Below, one piece after another: positions 36,771 to 46,870 of a stretch of DNA of 64,000 nucleotides. Positions within the stretch are counted from its first letter, which is position 1. Each line of letters starts with the position of its first letter. Source of the DNA: Methylomonas rapida (GTDB taxonomy: Bacteria; Pseudomonadota; Gammaproteobacteria; Methylococcales; Methylomonadaceae); contig NZ_CP113517.1 of assembly GCF_024360925.2 (NCBI RefSeq), positions 1,054,001 to 1,118,000 of the forward strand, given 5' to 3'. The translations under genes and the position numbers were made by a program. The notes under the pieces were generated by a model. It did no database searches, had not been told where the DNA came from, and saw only the letters and a list, made by a program, of their open reading frames with translations.

Positions 36771-38933
36771 TTAGTCTTCGGCTGCGGAGTGCGTTGGCTG
36801 AGATGACGATTCGCTTGATCTCGCCTCTTGTGGTTCCGACTCGACACGCTGCTTGCGTTCAGCGAACTCGCTGGCGTAAGGACGTGGCGCATTGTCGTTG
36901 GTGTTGTTTGCGGCGGGGGACTGATTATCACTGCCCTCGCTGCCTGTCTGTTCTTGTCTTCTGTCGCCGGTATTGCGCGGATTGCGGCGGCGATTGCGTC
37001 CACGGCGCGCGGGGCGTTCACCCGCGGGCTTGTTCTGCAAGGCTTCGTTGTTCTCAGCCGATTCGGGCGCTTGCTGAAGGTTTTCCTCGGTCGGAGCCGC
37101 TGTGTCAGTGCCTTGCGCCGGATTGAAGGTGCGTTTGTTGCCTCGGCGTGGGTTACGGCCGCCGGCGGGACGTTCCCGATCCCGATCTCGGTCGCGCCGT
37201 GCATTACGGCTGGATTTGGATTTGCCTTCGCTCTTTTTCTCGACTGATTCCGTTTTTTCTTCTACCTTGGCTTGTCCGATCAAGCGTTGCCAGAAGCGTT
37301 GGATCAGGCTGGTCGATGTCTTTTTGTTTTGCACTGGCGCGGGGGCGTCCGGCAAGAATTCCTTGACCGCGGCTCGTTCTGTTTTCGTTGATGCTTGTTT
37401 GGCAAATTCCGGCACGGTGATGTCGTCTTCCTTGATTTGCAGATGGCTCGGTTTTTCTTCCAGGCCTTCCAGCGATTTGATGCGCTCGATGTCGTAAGCC
37501 GGCGTTTCCAGGTGTTTGCTGGGCAGTACGACGATGTTGACTTTCAGCCTGGCTTCCAGTTCCTGAATGGAGGCCCGTTTTTCGTTCAACAAGAAGGTGG
37601 CGCAATCGATGGGCAAATGCGCGATGACGCGCTCGGTGCCTTTTTTCATCGCTTCTTCCTCGATCAAACGCAAGACGGCCAGCGTGACCGATTCCACGTT
37701 ACGGATGGTCCCTTGGCCCTTGCAGCGCGGGCAGGTCAATTGGGTGGAGTCGCCCAGCGACGGACGCAGGCGCTGGCGTGACATTTCCATTAGGCCGAAA
37801 CGCGAGATGCGGCCGGTCTGGATGCGGGCGCGGTCGATTTTCAAGGCGTCGCGCAGGCGGTTTTCCACTTCGCGCTGATTTTTGTTCGACATCATGTCGA
37901 TGAAGTCGATCACGAACAGGCCGCCCAAGTCGCGCAAACGCAATTGGCGGGCGATTTCGTCGGCGGCTTCCAGATTGGTGTTCAGCGCGGTTTCCTCGAT
38001 GTCGCTGCCCTTGGTGGCGCGCGCCGAGTTGATGTCGATCGAAGTCAGGGCCTCGGTATGGTCGATCACGATGGAGCCGCCGGACGGCAGCGATACTTCG
38101 CGTTTGTAAGCCATTTCGATCTGGGTTTCGATCTGATAACGGCTGAACAACGGTACGCTGTCCTGATACAGCTTGGCCTTGTGCAGGTTATGCGGCATCA
38201 CCTGTTTCAGGAAATTGTGCACCAGTTTGTAGGCACCTTCCTGGTCGATCAGGATTTCGTCGATGTCGCCGCGCAAATGGTCGCGCAGGGCGCGAATGAT
38301 GACGTTGCTTTCCTGGAAGATCAAAAAGGGCGCGGTTTGTTCGTGGCTGGAACGTTCGATGGCTTCCCACAGTTGCAGCAGGTAATTCAAGTCCCATTGC
38401 AATTCTTCGGCGCTCTTGTCGGAGCCGGCCGTGCGAATGATCAGGCCCATGCTGTCCGGGATTTCCAGCGCGGCCATGGTTTCTCGCAATTCGCTGCGGT
38501 TGTCGCCTTCGATGCGGCGGGAAATACCGCCAGCCTTGGGGTTGTTCGGCATCAGCACCAGATAGGTGCCGGCCAGGCTGATGTAGGTGGTGAGGGCGGC
38601 GCCTTTGTTGCCGCGTTCTTCCTTTTCGATTTGAACGACGATTTCCTGACCTTCGCGGATGCCGATTTTGTTGGCTTTTTCTTCCGCGTCGCTGACGTTG
38701 CGGTATTCAGGGGCAATTTCCTTGAACGGTAGAAAACCGTGTTTTTCGGCGCCGTAATTGACGAAGGCGGCTTCCAGGCTGGGTTCGACTCGGGTGATGA
38801 TGCCCTTATAGATGTTGGATTTTTTTTGTTCTTTGGACGGAACTTCGATGTCAAAATCGTAAAGTTTTTGACCATCTACCAATGCCACTCGCAGCTCTTC
38901 GGGCTGCGTGGCGTTGATAAGCATTCTTTTCAT
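36771..38933 (-). CDS. rne: Ribonuclease E
   Basis: The 720-residue endonuclease starts [21 protein letters not shown] and has the S1 domain ([20 protein letters not shown]), the catalytic Asp residues in DINSARAT and VIDFIDMM, and the Zn-link CPRCKGQG. The catalytic half is about 500 residues; the C-terminal tail is basic and Arg/Pro/Asn-rich ([12 protein letters not shown]), shorter than in E. coli RNase E (1061). It is divergent from rluC, as in other gammaproteobacteria. Confidence 0.95.
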   Translation of the reverse strand: MKRMLINATQPEELRVALVDGQKLYDFDIEVPSKEQKKSNIYKGIITRVEPSLEAAFVNYGAEKHGFLPFKEIAPEYRNVSDAEEKANKIGIREGQEIVVQIEKEERGNKGAALTTYISLAGTYLVLMPNNPKAGGISRRIEGDNRSELRETMAALEIPDSMGLIIRTAGSDKSAEELQWDLNYLLQLWEAIERSSHEQTAPFLIFQESNVIIRALRDHLRGDIDEILIDQEGAYKLVHNFLKQVMPHNLHKAKLYQDSVPLFSRYQIETQIEMAYKREVSLPSGGSIVIDHTEALTSIDINSARATKGSDIEETALNTNLEAADEIARQLRLRDLGGLFVIDFIDMMSNKNQREVENRLRDALKIDRARIQTGRISRFGLMEMSRQRLRPSLGDSTQLTCPRCKGQGTIRNVESVTLAVLRLIEEEAMKKGTERVIAHLPIDCATFLLNEKRASIQELEARLKVNIVVLPSKHLETPAYDIERIKSLEGLEEKPSHLQIKEDDITVPEFAKQASTKTERAAVKEFLPDAPAPVQNKKTSTSLIQRFWQRLIGQAKVEEKTESVEKKSEGKSKSSRNARRDRDRDRERPAGGRNPRRGNKRTFNPAQGTDTAAPTEENLQQAPESAENNEALQNKPAGERPARRGRNRRRNPRNTGDRRQEQTGSEGSDNQSPAANNTNDNAPRPYASEFAERKQRVESEPQEARSSESSSQPTHSAAED

Positions 38934-39343
38934 TCAATTATCCTTGTTGTTATATGTATCCTACCGAAGAGCTATCAAACAGTTTATGTCGCGGAAGGCG
39001 GGCTAATCCCATCTATTCTTTTTCTTTAAAGGAGCGGCCAGGCTGGCTGAAAACGGCAATGGATGTTGTGTTTGGAGCAGCGAATTATCGGACTTGCCGA
39101 GATGGCGCTTGGATATTGGGCGATCTGTTTTTACTGAGCTCTTAGAGTTGGATGCAGTCGCTCATCATGGGTTGAGCGATAAAACCCGAAAAAATTCTTT
39201 TGCTTGGCGATGACGTCTGGCGCCGAGGCCATAAGGTATTTTTTATCAAGTCTATCTATAGATAAACTGGCCTAATATAGCAATGTTTGTCAGTGGCAGC
39301 AATTTTAAACATGGCTGTTGGAGAAATTGTTATCATTTGTGGC
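38934..39343. other. Divergent rne/rluC intergenic region
   Basis: This 410-bp gap must hold the rne and rluC promoters. In enterobacteria the rne leader is long and self-regulated by RNase E cleavage; the length here would allow that. I could not pick a specific promoter or stem with confidence. Confidence 0.4.
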
Positions 39344-40303
39344 ATGAAAACCGCATCCGAACAGAACAATCCACAAGTGCAATGGCTGGAAATCGGCGAA
39401 GCCAATTGCGAGCAACGACTCGATAATTTCCTCATCGGTTTCTTGAAAGGCGTACCCAAAACCCGTATTTACCGCATGGTTCGCAAGGGCGAGGTCAGGG
39501 TGAACAAAGGCCGGGTCGAGGTCAGTTACAAATTGGCGATGGGCGATATCGTCAGGATTCCGCCGGTGCGCGTGGCGGAAAAGCCGGATGACGTCATCGT
39601 GCAGCCCACCTTGAAATACAGTCTGGAGAACCACATTTTGTTCGAAGACGACGGTTTCATTGTCTTGAACAAGCCTGCCGGCTTTGCGGTGCATGGCGGT
39701 AGCGGTGTCAATTCCGGTGTGATCGAGGCTTTGCGGCAAATTCGGCCACAGCAAAAGTTTCTGGAATTGGTGCATAGATTGGACAAGGACACCTCCGGCT
39801 GTTTATTGATAGCGAAAAAACGCTCGGTCTTGAAAGTGTTGCATGAGATGTTTCGTGGCGATGGCATCCAGAAAACCTATCTGGCTTTGCTGGCCGGCCA
39901 ATTCAAACGCAAAAAACAACTGGTCGACGTGCCGTTGCTGAAAAACGTCAGCCAGGGCGGCGAGCGCATGGTTACGGTCAGTCAGGCCGGTAAGGTGGCT
40001 GAAACCCTATTCACACGGTTGAAGACCTTTGAGGATGCGACATTGGTGCATGCGGCGCCGAAAACAGGACGCACTCATCAAATCCGCGTGCATGCGGCCT
40101 GGTTGGGGCATCCTATCGTCGGCGACGAACGCTACGGCGAAAACGAGGTCAACAAGGCTTTCAAAAAGCGTGGCTACAAGCGTTTGTTTTTACATGCCGA
40201 GCAATTGCGTTTTGCGCATCCCTTGACAGGCGTGCCACTGCACTTTGTCGCGCCTTTGCCCGCTGACTTACAAGCTCTGCTGGATCATGAAAAAACGCTT
40301 TGA
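39344..40303 (+). CDS. rluC: 23S rRNA pseudouridine synthase RluC
   Basis: The 319-residue protein modifies U955, U2504 and U2580 of 23S rRNA in homologues. The start at ATG 39344 (MKTASEQNN) fits RluC alignments, though ribosome-site evidence is weak. An S4 domain (RLDNFLIGFLKGVPKTRIYRMVRKGEVRVN) precedes the catalytic domain with the Asp in HRLDKDTSGCLLIAK. It overlaps the next gene by 17 bp. Confidence 0.94.
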   Translation: MKTASEQNNPQVQWLEIGEANCEQRLDNFLIGFLKGVPKTRIYRMVRKGEVRVNKGRVEVSYKLAMGDIVRIPPVRVAEKPDDVIVQPTLKYSLENHILFEDDGFIVLNKPAGFAVHGGSGVNSGVIEALRQIRPQQKFLELVHRLDKDTSGCLLIAKKRSVLKVLHEMFRGDGIQKTYLALLAGQFKRKKQLVDVPLLKNVSQGGERMVTVSQAGKVAETLFTRLKTFEDATLVHAAPKTGRTHQIRVHAAWLGHPIVGDERYGENEVNKAFKKRGYKRLFLHAEQLRFAHPLTGVPLHFVAPLPADLQALLDHEKTL

Positions 40304-40934
40304 TGTGATCATATTCGATTGGGACGGCACCCTGGTCGACTCCATCGACTGGATCGTGCATTGCATACAACAAGCCGCGCTGCATCACGGTTGCCGGGTG
40401 CCTGATGCGCAGTCCGCCAAGGACATCATAGGCTTGAGCATCGAAAATGCGATCAAGACCTTGTTTCCGGACGAAGATGCCGAAACGCGCGCGAAACTGG
40501 CGTTTCATTACGGGCAGGGCTTTTTCTCCAGGCAAATCGGCCCGGACGATCTTTTTCCGGGGGTTCGCGACATGCTGCTTAGGCTCAGGCAAGACGGTTA
40601 TCGCTTGGCGGTGGCTACCGGCAAAAAATCCAAGGGTTTGGCGCAAGCCATTGCCGGCACCGGTGTGGCGGATCTGTTTTGTACCACGCGTTGCGCGGAT
40701 CAAACGGCGTCCAAGCCCGATCCATTGATGTTGACCGAAATCATCGCCGAACTGGGTGTTGACAAGCGGCGAGCGTTGATGGTGGGAGATTCGGTGCATG
40801 ACCTGCAAATGGCGATAAACGCCGAAATTGACGCAATCGCCGTAACCTGTGGTGCGCATTCAGCAGTGACGCTGAAACAATATCGGCCCTTGTGTTGTCT
40901 ATCGTCTGCAACTGAGTTGTTAGGAATCATCTAA
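40287..40934 (+). CDS. HAD-superfamily phosphatase (Gph/PpaX-like)
   Basis: The 215-residue protein starts MKKRFDVIIFDWDGTLVDS, with the HAD nucleophile Asp in DWDGT. Motif 2 is in VATGKKSKGL, the Lys in SKPDPLM and motif 4 acidic residues are in MVGDSVHDLQMA. The cap domain fits the phosphoglycolate phosphatase subgroup; the substrate is not determined. It overlaps rluC and precedes sppA, a conserved order in Pseudomonas-like genomes. Confidence 0.9.
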   Translation: MKKRFDVIIFDWDGTLVDSIDWIVHCIQQAALHHGCRVPDAQSAKDIIGLSIENAIKTLFPDEDAETRAKLAFHYGQGFFSRQIGPDDLFPGVRDMLLRLRQDGYRLAVATGKKSKGLAQAIAGTGVADLFCTTRCADQTASKPDPLMLTEIIAELGVDKRRALMVGDSVHDLQMAINAEIDAIAVTCGAHSAVTLKQYRPLCCLSSATELLGII

Positions 40935-40945
40935 GAGGTTTATAT

Positions 40946-41914
40946 ATGGAAAATCAACAACATTCGACTACATCCCATAATAATGCAGACGGTTGGGAAA
41001 AAGAGGTTTTGGAAAAGCTGGCGTTTTCGGCCATCGATGAGCAGAAAAGAGCCCGGCGCTGGGGGATTTTTTTCAAATTCCTGACCTTTGCCTATCTGGC
41101 GGTTGCATTGGCATTGGTGGTTTATCCGCGCTTCGAGGCGGATATCAGTGCCGGTAAGCCGCATGTGGCGGTGGTCGATGTGATGGGTATGATCGCCGAG
41201 GGCGAAGCGGCCAGTGCCGATAACATCATCCAGGGCTTGCGCGAGGCGATCGAAGACAAAAATACCTCCGGCGTCATTTTAAACATCAATTCACCGGGTG
41301 GCAGCGCCGTGCAGTCGGCCTATGTTTACCATGAAATTCGCCGGCAAAAAGCCCAGCATCCGGATATGCCGATTTATGCGGTCGTCAGCGATATGTGTGC
41401 GTCCGGTGGCTATTATATTGCGTCCGCCAGTGACAAAATCTATGTCAGTCCCGCCAGCATCATCGGTTCGATTGGTGTCGTGATGAACGGTTTTGGTTTT
41501 AGCAATGTGCTGGAAAAGCTGGGCGTGGAGCGCCGCTTATTGACGGCGGGCGAACATAAAGCCCTGCTCGACCCGTTTTCGCCGGTGAAGGAGCGGGAAA
41601 CCAAGCATATGCAATCGTTGCTGGATCAGGTGCATCAGCAATTCATTAGCGCGGTGAAGCAGGCGCGCGGCGATCGCTTGAAGGAAACGCCGGAGATGTT
41701 TTCCGGCCTGGTCTGGACCGGCGAGGAGGGCGTAAAGCTCGGCTTGGCGGATGGCTTTGGCAGCATCGATTCGGTCGCCCGCGATGAGCTGGGTACGGAA
41801 AAGACCTTGAACTTCACGCCGCAAGAACGTTTGATCGATCGTTTGGCCGGTAAATTCGGCGCATCGTTCGGGCATGCGATCGGTACGATGGTTAAATCGA
41901 TTAATTTTCAATAA
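40946..41914 (+). CDS. sppA: Signal peptide peptidase SppA (S49, short form)
   Basis: The 322-residue membrane protease degrades cleaved signal peptides. A single N-terminal helix lies at about residues 45-67. The catalytic Ser is in SDMCASGGYYIASASDKIYV and the Lys in GEHKALLDPFSPV. It is about half the length of E. coli SppA and corresponds to the short form. Spacing of 11 bp from the HAD gene suggests cotranscription. Confidence 0.93.
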   Translation: MENQQHSTTSHNNADGWEKEVLEKLAFSAIDEQKRARRWGIFFKFLTFAYLAVALALVVYPRFEADISAGKPHVAVVDVMGMIAEGEAASADNIIQGLREAIEDKNTSGVILNINSPGGSAVQSAYVYHEIRRQKAQHPDMPIYAVVSDMCASGGYYIASASDKIYVSPASIIGSIGVVMNGFGFSNVLEKLGVERRLLTAGEHKALLDPFSPVKERETKHMQSLLDQVHQQFISAVKQARGDRLKETPEMFSGLVWTGEEGVKLGLADGFGSIDSVARDELGTEKTLNFTPQERLIDRLAGKFGASFGHAIGTMVKSINFQ

Positions 41915-41978
41915 AGGCTTGCCAAGCGCGTCGGATTTGGTCATAATGCGCGCTCTTCGGCAGACAGCCGATAATAAT

Positions 41979-42088
41979 GGTTACCGTGTCGGTCCTCTCG
42001 CAACGATACGCTACGAACCCCGCCAGGTCCGGAAGGAAGCAACGGTAGTAGCGGATTCGTGTGCCGGGATGCGGCTGGCATGGTAACC
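41979..42088 (+). ncRNA. ffs: 4.5S RNA (bacterial SRP RNA)
   Basis: The SRP core motif CAGGTCCGGAAGGAAGCAA (42023 onward) and the opposing GTGTGCCGGGATGCGGCTGGC are present. Ends GGTTACC and GGTAACC (42082-42088) pair to close the hairpin of about 110 nt. SRP RNA binds Ffh for cotranslational targeting. Its place just before dnaX is common in gammaproteobacteria. End positions are within a few bases. Confidence 0.95.
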
Positions 42089-42116
42089 GCCCATCTTTCC
42101 CCCGCCCGCGTCGCTA

Positions 42117-43760
42117 ATGGCTTACCAGGTTCTTGCCAGAAAATGGCGTCCCAGCAACTTCACTCAGTTAGTCGGTCAGGAACACGTCAGTCAATCGCTG
42201 ATACATGCCTTGCAGCATGACAGATTGCACCATGCTTATCTTTTCACCGGTACGCGTGGCGTAGGCAAGACCACCGTTGCCCGCATTCTGGCCAAGGCCA
42301 TCAATTGCGAAAATCTGCAAGACAGCAACCCTTGCGGAAAATGCCAGGTTTGCCAGGATTTCGAACAGGGCCGCTTCATGGACTTGATCGAAGTCGATGC
42401 CGCCTCGCGCACCAAGGTCGAGGATACCCGCGATCTGCTCGACAATGCGCAATACGCTCCCAATCAAGGCCGCTACAAAGTCTATTTGATCGACGAAGTG
42501 CACATGCTGTCCGGGCACAGCTTCAATGCGCTGTTAAAAACCCTGGAAGAGCCGCCGCCGCACGTCAAATTCCTGCTGGCTACCACCGATCCGCACAAGA
42601 TTCCGGTGACGGTGCTGTCGCGCTGTCTGCAATTCAATCTGAAACGTTTGCTGCCGGACCAGATTGAAAAGCAGATGAGTTTTATCCTGAACGAGGAGAA
42701 AATCGCCTTCGATCCCGCAGCCATCAAATTGTTGGCCAGGGCGGCCGACGGCAGCATGCGCGACGGCCTGAGTTTGCTGGATCAGGCCATCGTCTACGGT
42801 AGCGGTAGCGTCAATCTGGCGGATGTTGGCGGCATGCTCGGCACGGTCGCCCAGCAGCCGATAGACGATATTCTGCGCGCGCTGGCCGCGCAAGACGGTA
42901 AAGCCGTGCTGGCAAAAATTGCCGATGCGGCCGAGTTGACGCCGGATTTTGCCGATATTCTGCAACAAATACTGCGCATGTTGCATCGGGTGGCGTTATT
43001 GCAGCAACTGCCGGATTTTATCGATCAGGAATTCGATCAGCAATTTCTGCACGAACTGGCGCAGGCTCTTTCGCCGGAAGACGTGCAACTGTTCTATCAA
43101 ATCGGCTTGATCGGGCAACGCGATTTGGAACTGGCGCCGGACCCGCGTAGCGGCTTCGAGATGGTGGTGCTCAGAATGCTGACGTTTCGTCCGCAAAACA
43201 GCGAAACGCCGGCCGTCCCCCAGGCCCGCGCCGCGGTACCCCAGCAGAAACCAGCGTCCGCCCCTGTTCGAACCGTTGAGCAAAAGTCGGCTATGACGCC
43301 GCCATCTGCGTCTGTATCGGTTCCCCATACTGCCGATAATCCCGTTGCCTCGCCGCCACCTGAGGCCGGCGCAGTGGCGGCTCAATCCGACAATTGGGGT
43401 GACATCATTGCCGCATTGAATATCGGCGGCCGTACCCGTGAATTGGCCAACAATTGCGTGCTGGATGGCATCGAAGATAACGTTTGCCGCTTGTTGATCG
43501 ATCCCGGCTTTCAACGGGTGGGGGCGGTTGCCGAGGAAAAGTTGCGCGATGCCTTGCAAAAATATTTTGGCAAGCCTTTAAAACTGCAGATTACGCCGCA
43601 AATCATTCAGCAAATGACACCGGCGCTGGAAATGCAAAAAGCGCGCGAAGAACGGCAGCAGGCCGCCGTCGACGACATCAACAATGACCCCAATGCAAGG
43701 GCATTGAAGGAACAGTTTGACGCCAGGATCATGCCTGGCAGCATAGAACCGATCAACTAG
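42117..43760 (+). CDS. dnaX: DNA polymerase III tau/gamma subunit
   Basis: The 547-residue clamp-loader ATPase has Walker A GTRGVGKTT, the zinc-binding Cys cluster NCENLQDSNPCGKCQVCQDF, Walker B YLIDEVHML and the sensor region LLATTDPHKIP. A Pro/Ala-rich linker (about 365-430) precedes the C-terminal tau domain. I see no A-AAA-AAG slippery heptamer, so a frameshift-made gamma form as in E. coli is not evident. ybaB follows with 12 bp between. Confidence 0.95.
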   Translation: MAYQVLARKWRPSNFTQLVGQEHVSQSLIHALQHDRLHHAYLFTGTRGVGKTTVARILAKAINCENLQDSNPCGKCQVCQDFEQGRFMDLIEVDAASRTKVEDTRDLLDNAQYAPNQGRYKVYLIDEVHMLSGHSFNALLKTLEEPPPHVKFLLATTDPHKIPVTVLSRCLQFNLKRLLPDQIEKQMSFILNEEKIAFDPAAIKLLARAADGSMRDGLSLLDQAIVYGSGSVNLADVGGMLGTVAQQPIDDILRALAAQDGKAVLAKIADAAELTPDFADILQQILRMLHRVALLQQLPDFIDQEFDQQFLHELAQALSPEDVQLFYQIGLIGQRDLELAPDPRSGFEMVVLRMLTFRPQNSETPAVPQARAAVPQQKPASAPVRTVEQKSAMTPPSASVSVPHTADNPVASPPPEAGAVAAQSDNWGDIIAALNIGGRTRELANNCVLDGIEDNVCRLLIDPGFQRVGAVAEEKLRDALQKYFGKPLKLQITPQIIQQMTPALEMQKAREERQQAAVDDINNDPNARALKEQFDARIMPGSIEPIN

Positions 43761-43772
43761 ATGGGAGAAATC

Positions 43773-44096
43773 ATGAAAAACGCACTCGCTGGCATTATGC
43801 AGCAAGCCCAAAAAATGCAAGAAAACTTCAAAAAAGCCCAGGAAGAGCTGGAAGCCATGGAGGTGAAAGGCGAATCGGGCGGCGGATTGGTGACGATATT
43901 GATGACCGGAAAACGCGAGGTGCGTAAGGTCAATATCGATCCATCGCTGGTGGGCGACGACAAGGACATGCTGGAAGACCTGGTGGCGGCGGCGATCAAC
44001 GATGCCGTGCATAAGGTCAACAAAATGAAGAAGGAAAAAATGGCCGACGTCACGTCCGGCATGCCGTTGCCGCCCGGGTTTCAAATGCCGTTTTAA
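43773..44096 (+). CDS. ybaB: YbaB/EbfC nucleoid-associated protein
   Basis: The 107-residue protein starts at ATG 43773 after GGGAG; an ATG at 43761 lacks a good site. The family core is [37 protein letters not shown], and the tail ends [11 protein letters not shown]. It binds DNA as a dimer; the precise role with RecR is debated. It lies between dnaX and recR as usual. Confidence 0.95.
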   Translation: MKNALAGIMQQAQKMQENFKKAQEELEAMEVKGESGGGLVTILMTGKREVRKVNIDPSLVGDDKDMLEDLVAAAINDAVHKVNKMKKEKMADVTSGMPLPPGFQMPF

Positions 44097-44098
44097 GC

Positions 44099-44695
44099 AT
44101 GCAGAACCCAGGTTTGCTGAAAGAGCTGATCCAGAGCCTGTGCTGTTTGCCTGGCGTTGGGCAAAAATCCGCGCAACGCATGGCGTTTCATTTGCTGCAG
44201 CGCAATCGTGACGGTGGCCGGCAGTTGAGCCGCGTTCTTTCGCAAGCCATGGACAACATCGGTTATTGCCGCGATTGCCGTACCCTGACCGAGGCCGAAG
44301 TCTGCGAGGTCTGTGCAAATCCGCAGCGCGACGATGCGGTGTTGTGCATCGTGGAAAGCGCGGCCGACGTCTGGGTGATCGATCAGGCCACCAGCTTCAA
44401 AGGCAAATATTTCGTGCTGCACGGACGCTTGTCGCCGCTGGACGGCATGGGCCCGGATCAACTCGGCATAGACTTGTTGGAGCAGCGTCTGGCCAGCGGT
44501 GTGATCAAGGAAATCATACTGGCGACGAACTCCACGATCGAAGGCCAGGCCACGGCTCATTTCATCGGCGAAATCGCCAACAAGTTCCATATTCGCGCCA
44601 CCCGCATCGCTCACGGCGTGCCGATGGGCGGCGAACTGGAATTCATCGACAGCGGCACGCTGTCCCACGCATTCAACGACAGGCGGGAATTTTAA
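44099..44695 (+). CDS. recR: Recombination protein RecR
   Basis: The 198-residue protein acts with RecF and RecO to load RecA on gaps. The N-terminal HhH motif is LPGVGQKSAQRMAFHLL, the zinc finger is CRDCRTLTEAEVCEVC and the Toprim domain contains VLCIVESAADVWVID. It starts 2 bp after ybaB. Confidence 0.96.
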   Translation: MQNPGLLKELIQSLCCLPGVGQKSAQRMAFHLLQRNRDGGRQLSRVLSQAMDNIGYCRDCRTLTEAEVCEVCANPQRDDAVLCIVESAADVWVIDQATSFKGKYFVLHGRLSPLDGMGPDQLGIDLLEQRLASGVIKEIILATNSTIEGQATAHFIGEIANKFHIRATRIAHGVPMGGELEFIDSGTLSHAFNDRREF

Positions 44696-44767
44696 CCGAG
44701 CGTTTCTCGTTTCCGCTAATCATGCCTGTTAGATAACAATCATCTCGTGGCCTGGACCTCTCTATTG

Positions 44768-45550
44768 TTACTGATCACCGGTATCAGGATAGTCGGCAGT
44801 ACCGTAGGCATTGAAAAACTGCTTGGCCGTACGACCGTTTTTGCTGGCATGCAGATGGGCAAAATCCAGTGCCGCCTTGTGCAAGGCGCTCCGATCGCCG
44901 TTGAAATCGGCGAAATAACTGTCCACGATGTCCAGATAGGTTTGCGTGGGTTGCGGATAAAACGCTAGGCGTAAGCCAAAACGATCCGACAGCGAGATCT
45001 TTTCCTCGACGGTGTCGGAATAATGCACCTCGCCGTCGACCAACCGAGTGTCGAGATTGTCGCGCATCTGCTCAGGCAATAAATGTCGGCGATTCGAGGT
45101 GGCGTAGAATAATACATTGTCGGGTGGCAGCTCGATGGAGCCTTCCAGCACGCTCTTCAAAGGTTTATAGAGGCTGTCGCCGGCATCGAACGACAAGTCG
45201 TCGCAATAAATGATGAAGCGCTGCGGATGCTCGCGGATGTCGTCGACGATTTCCGGCAAGTACAATAGGTCGTGTTTATCGACTTCGACGATGCGTAAGC
45301 CACGGTCTTTGAAAGTATTCAACAGAGCTTTGACCAATGAGGATTTGCCGGTTCCGCGGGCGCCCCATAGCAGCGCATTGTTGGCCGGCAAGCCGGCCAG
45401 GAAGCGTTCGGTGTTGGCTATCAGCTGCTGTTTCTGCGATTCTATGCCCAGCAGTTGTTCCAGGCGGATGGGGTCGGTTTGTGTGACCGGGCGCAAGTAG
45501 GCCTGGCGTTGGCGCCAGATGGCCGCGTAAGTGGTGTTCCAGTCGATCAT
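44768..45550 (-). CDS. DUF815-family AAA ATPase
   Basis: The 260-residue protein matches DUF815 (PF05673). Walker A is WGARGTGKSSLVKAL (residues 62-76), Walker B FIIYCDDLSF, and the sensor Asn is in VLFYATSNRRHLLPE. The role in bacteria is unknown; the fold is that of an AAA ATPase that may remodel a protein partner. It is transcribed alone, towards recR. Confidence 0.9.
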   Translation of the reverse strand: MIDWNTTYAAIWRQRQAYLRPVTQTDPIRLEQLLGIESQKQQLIANTERFLAGLPANNALLWGARGTGKSSLVKALLNTFKDRGLRIVEVDKHDLLYLPEIVDDIREHPQRFIIYCDDLSFDAGDSLYKPLKSVLEGSIELPPDNVLFYATSNRRHLLPEQMRDNLDTRLVDGEVHYSDTVEEKISLSDRFGLRLAFYPQPTQTYLDIVDSYFADFNGDRSALHKAALDFAHLHASKNGRTAKQFFNAYGTADYPDTGDQ

Positions 45551-45651
45551 GGGTATCTTGCCGTGAAAAAATATGGCTGGATTGTAAGAGTTTTGCTCGA
45601 TTCCACGCCAGTCATTCGTTGATGCAGTTATGTTTTCCAGGGAGTTAGTTT

Positions 45652-46791
45652 ATGAATCACCCCGAATTTCCATTGAGCGAAGAACTGATTTATTTGAATC
45701 ACGCCGCGGTCGGGCCCTGGCCCAAACGAACTCGCGATGCGGTGGTTCGCTTTGCCGAACAAAATTGCCGTTATGGCTCGCACTTTTATCCCGATTGGCT
45801 GCGGAAGGAAACCGAATTACGCCAACAGTTTCAGACGCTGATCAACGCGCCGTCGTTTGACGATATTGCATTGGTCAAAAATACTTCCGAGGCCTTGTCG
45901 TTCGTGGCTTATGGTTTGTCATGGCAAGCAGGCGACAATATCGTATCCAGCAACGAGGAATTTCCTTCGAACCGGCTGCCGTGGCAATCCTTGGCCGATC
46001 AAGGCGTCCAATTCCGCCAGGCCGATTTATCCAGCGCGGCTACGCCGGAGGATGCCTTGTTTGCGCTGGTCGACGAGCATACCCGCTTGCTGACGATCAG
46101 CTCGATTCAGTTCGCTTCCGGTATCCGGATGGACTTGGAGCGCATAGGTGAATTTTGCCGGCAGCGCGGGATCCTGTTCTGCATCGACGCGATTCAAAGC
46201 CTCGGGGCTGTCGAGTTTGACGTGCAGGCCTACAAGGCCGATTTCGTGATGGCCGACGGGCATAAATGGCTGTTTGGTCCTGAAGGTCTTGGAGTGTTTT
46301 ATACCTCAGCGGAATCCAGGGACAAGCTGAAATTGACCCAATTCGGCTGGCACATGATGAAGGATACCCACAATTACGAAAACGAGCCTTGGGAAATGCA
46401 TCCGTCGGCGCGGCGTTTCGAATGCGGCAGTCCCAATATGCTGGGTATTCATGCGTTGTCGGCCAGTTTGTCCTTGTTATTGGAAATCGGCATGGAATCC
46501 ATCGAGGCGCAAGTGATAGAGCGTGCCGAGCATCTAAAAGCCGCCATCGCTGCCAAGGACGACTTGGTTTTATTGTCCCGGCGGCAAAGCCGGCTGCAGT
46601 CCGGCATTGTCGTTTTCAAGCACAGGACGCTTGCTAGCGACGTGTTATACCGGCATTTGCAGAAAAACGGCGTGGTGTGCGCGCCGCGCGGAGGCGGCAT
46701 CCGGTTTTCGCCGCATTTTTATAATACCTTTGAGGAGATCGATCGCGCTGTGCATCTTGCGTCGACGGCTGCATCGGCTGGCCGGGATTAG
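45652..46791 (+). CDS. Class V aminotransferase-fold PLP enzyme
   Basis: The 379-residue enzyme has the fold-type I class V pattern. PLP Lys is in DGHKWLFGPEGLGVFY, and the cofactor Asp is in FCIDAIQSLGAVEFD. It resembles the isopenicillin N epimerase/cysteine desulfurase group of unknown function (LNHAAVGPWPKRT at the N-terminus). No typical desulfurase Cys loop was spotted, so transaminase, lyase or epimerase activity remains open. It is monocistronic. Confidence 0.85.
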   Translation: MNHPEFPLSEELIYLNHAAVGPWPKRTRDAVVRFAEQNCRYGSHFYPDWLRKETELRQQFQTLINAPSFDDIALVKNTSEALSFVAYGLSWQAGDNIVSSNEEFPSNRLPWQSLADQGVQFRQADLSSAATPEDALFALVDEHTRLLTISSIQFASGIRMDLERIGEFCRQRGILFCIDAIQSLGAVEFDVQAYKADFVMADGHKWLFGPEGLGVFYTSAESRDKLKLTQFGWHMMKDTHNYENEPWEMHPSARRFECGSPNMLGIHALSASLSLLLEIGMESIEAQVIERAEHLKAAIAAKDDLVLLSRRQSRLQSGIVVFKHRTLASDVLYRHLQKNGVVCAPRGGGIRFSPHFYNTFEEIDRAVHLASTAASAGRD

Positions 46792-46870
46792 GGCGAGCTC
46801 CAACGAATCTTATACCCCTATATTACCTTGGCAGGTCGGGTTACGGTCTGGTCGTAACCCGACGATGGGC

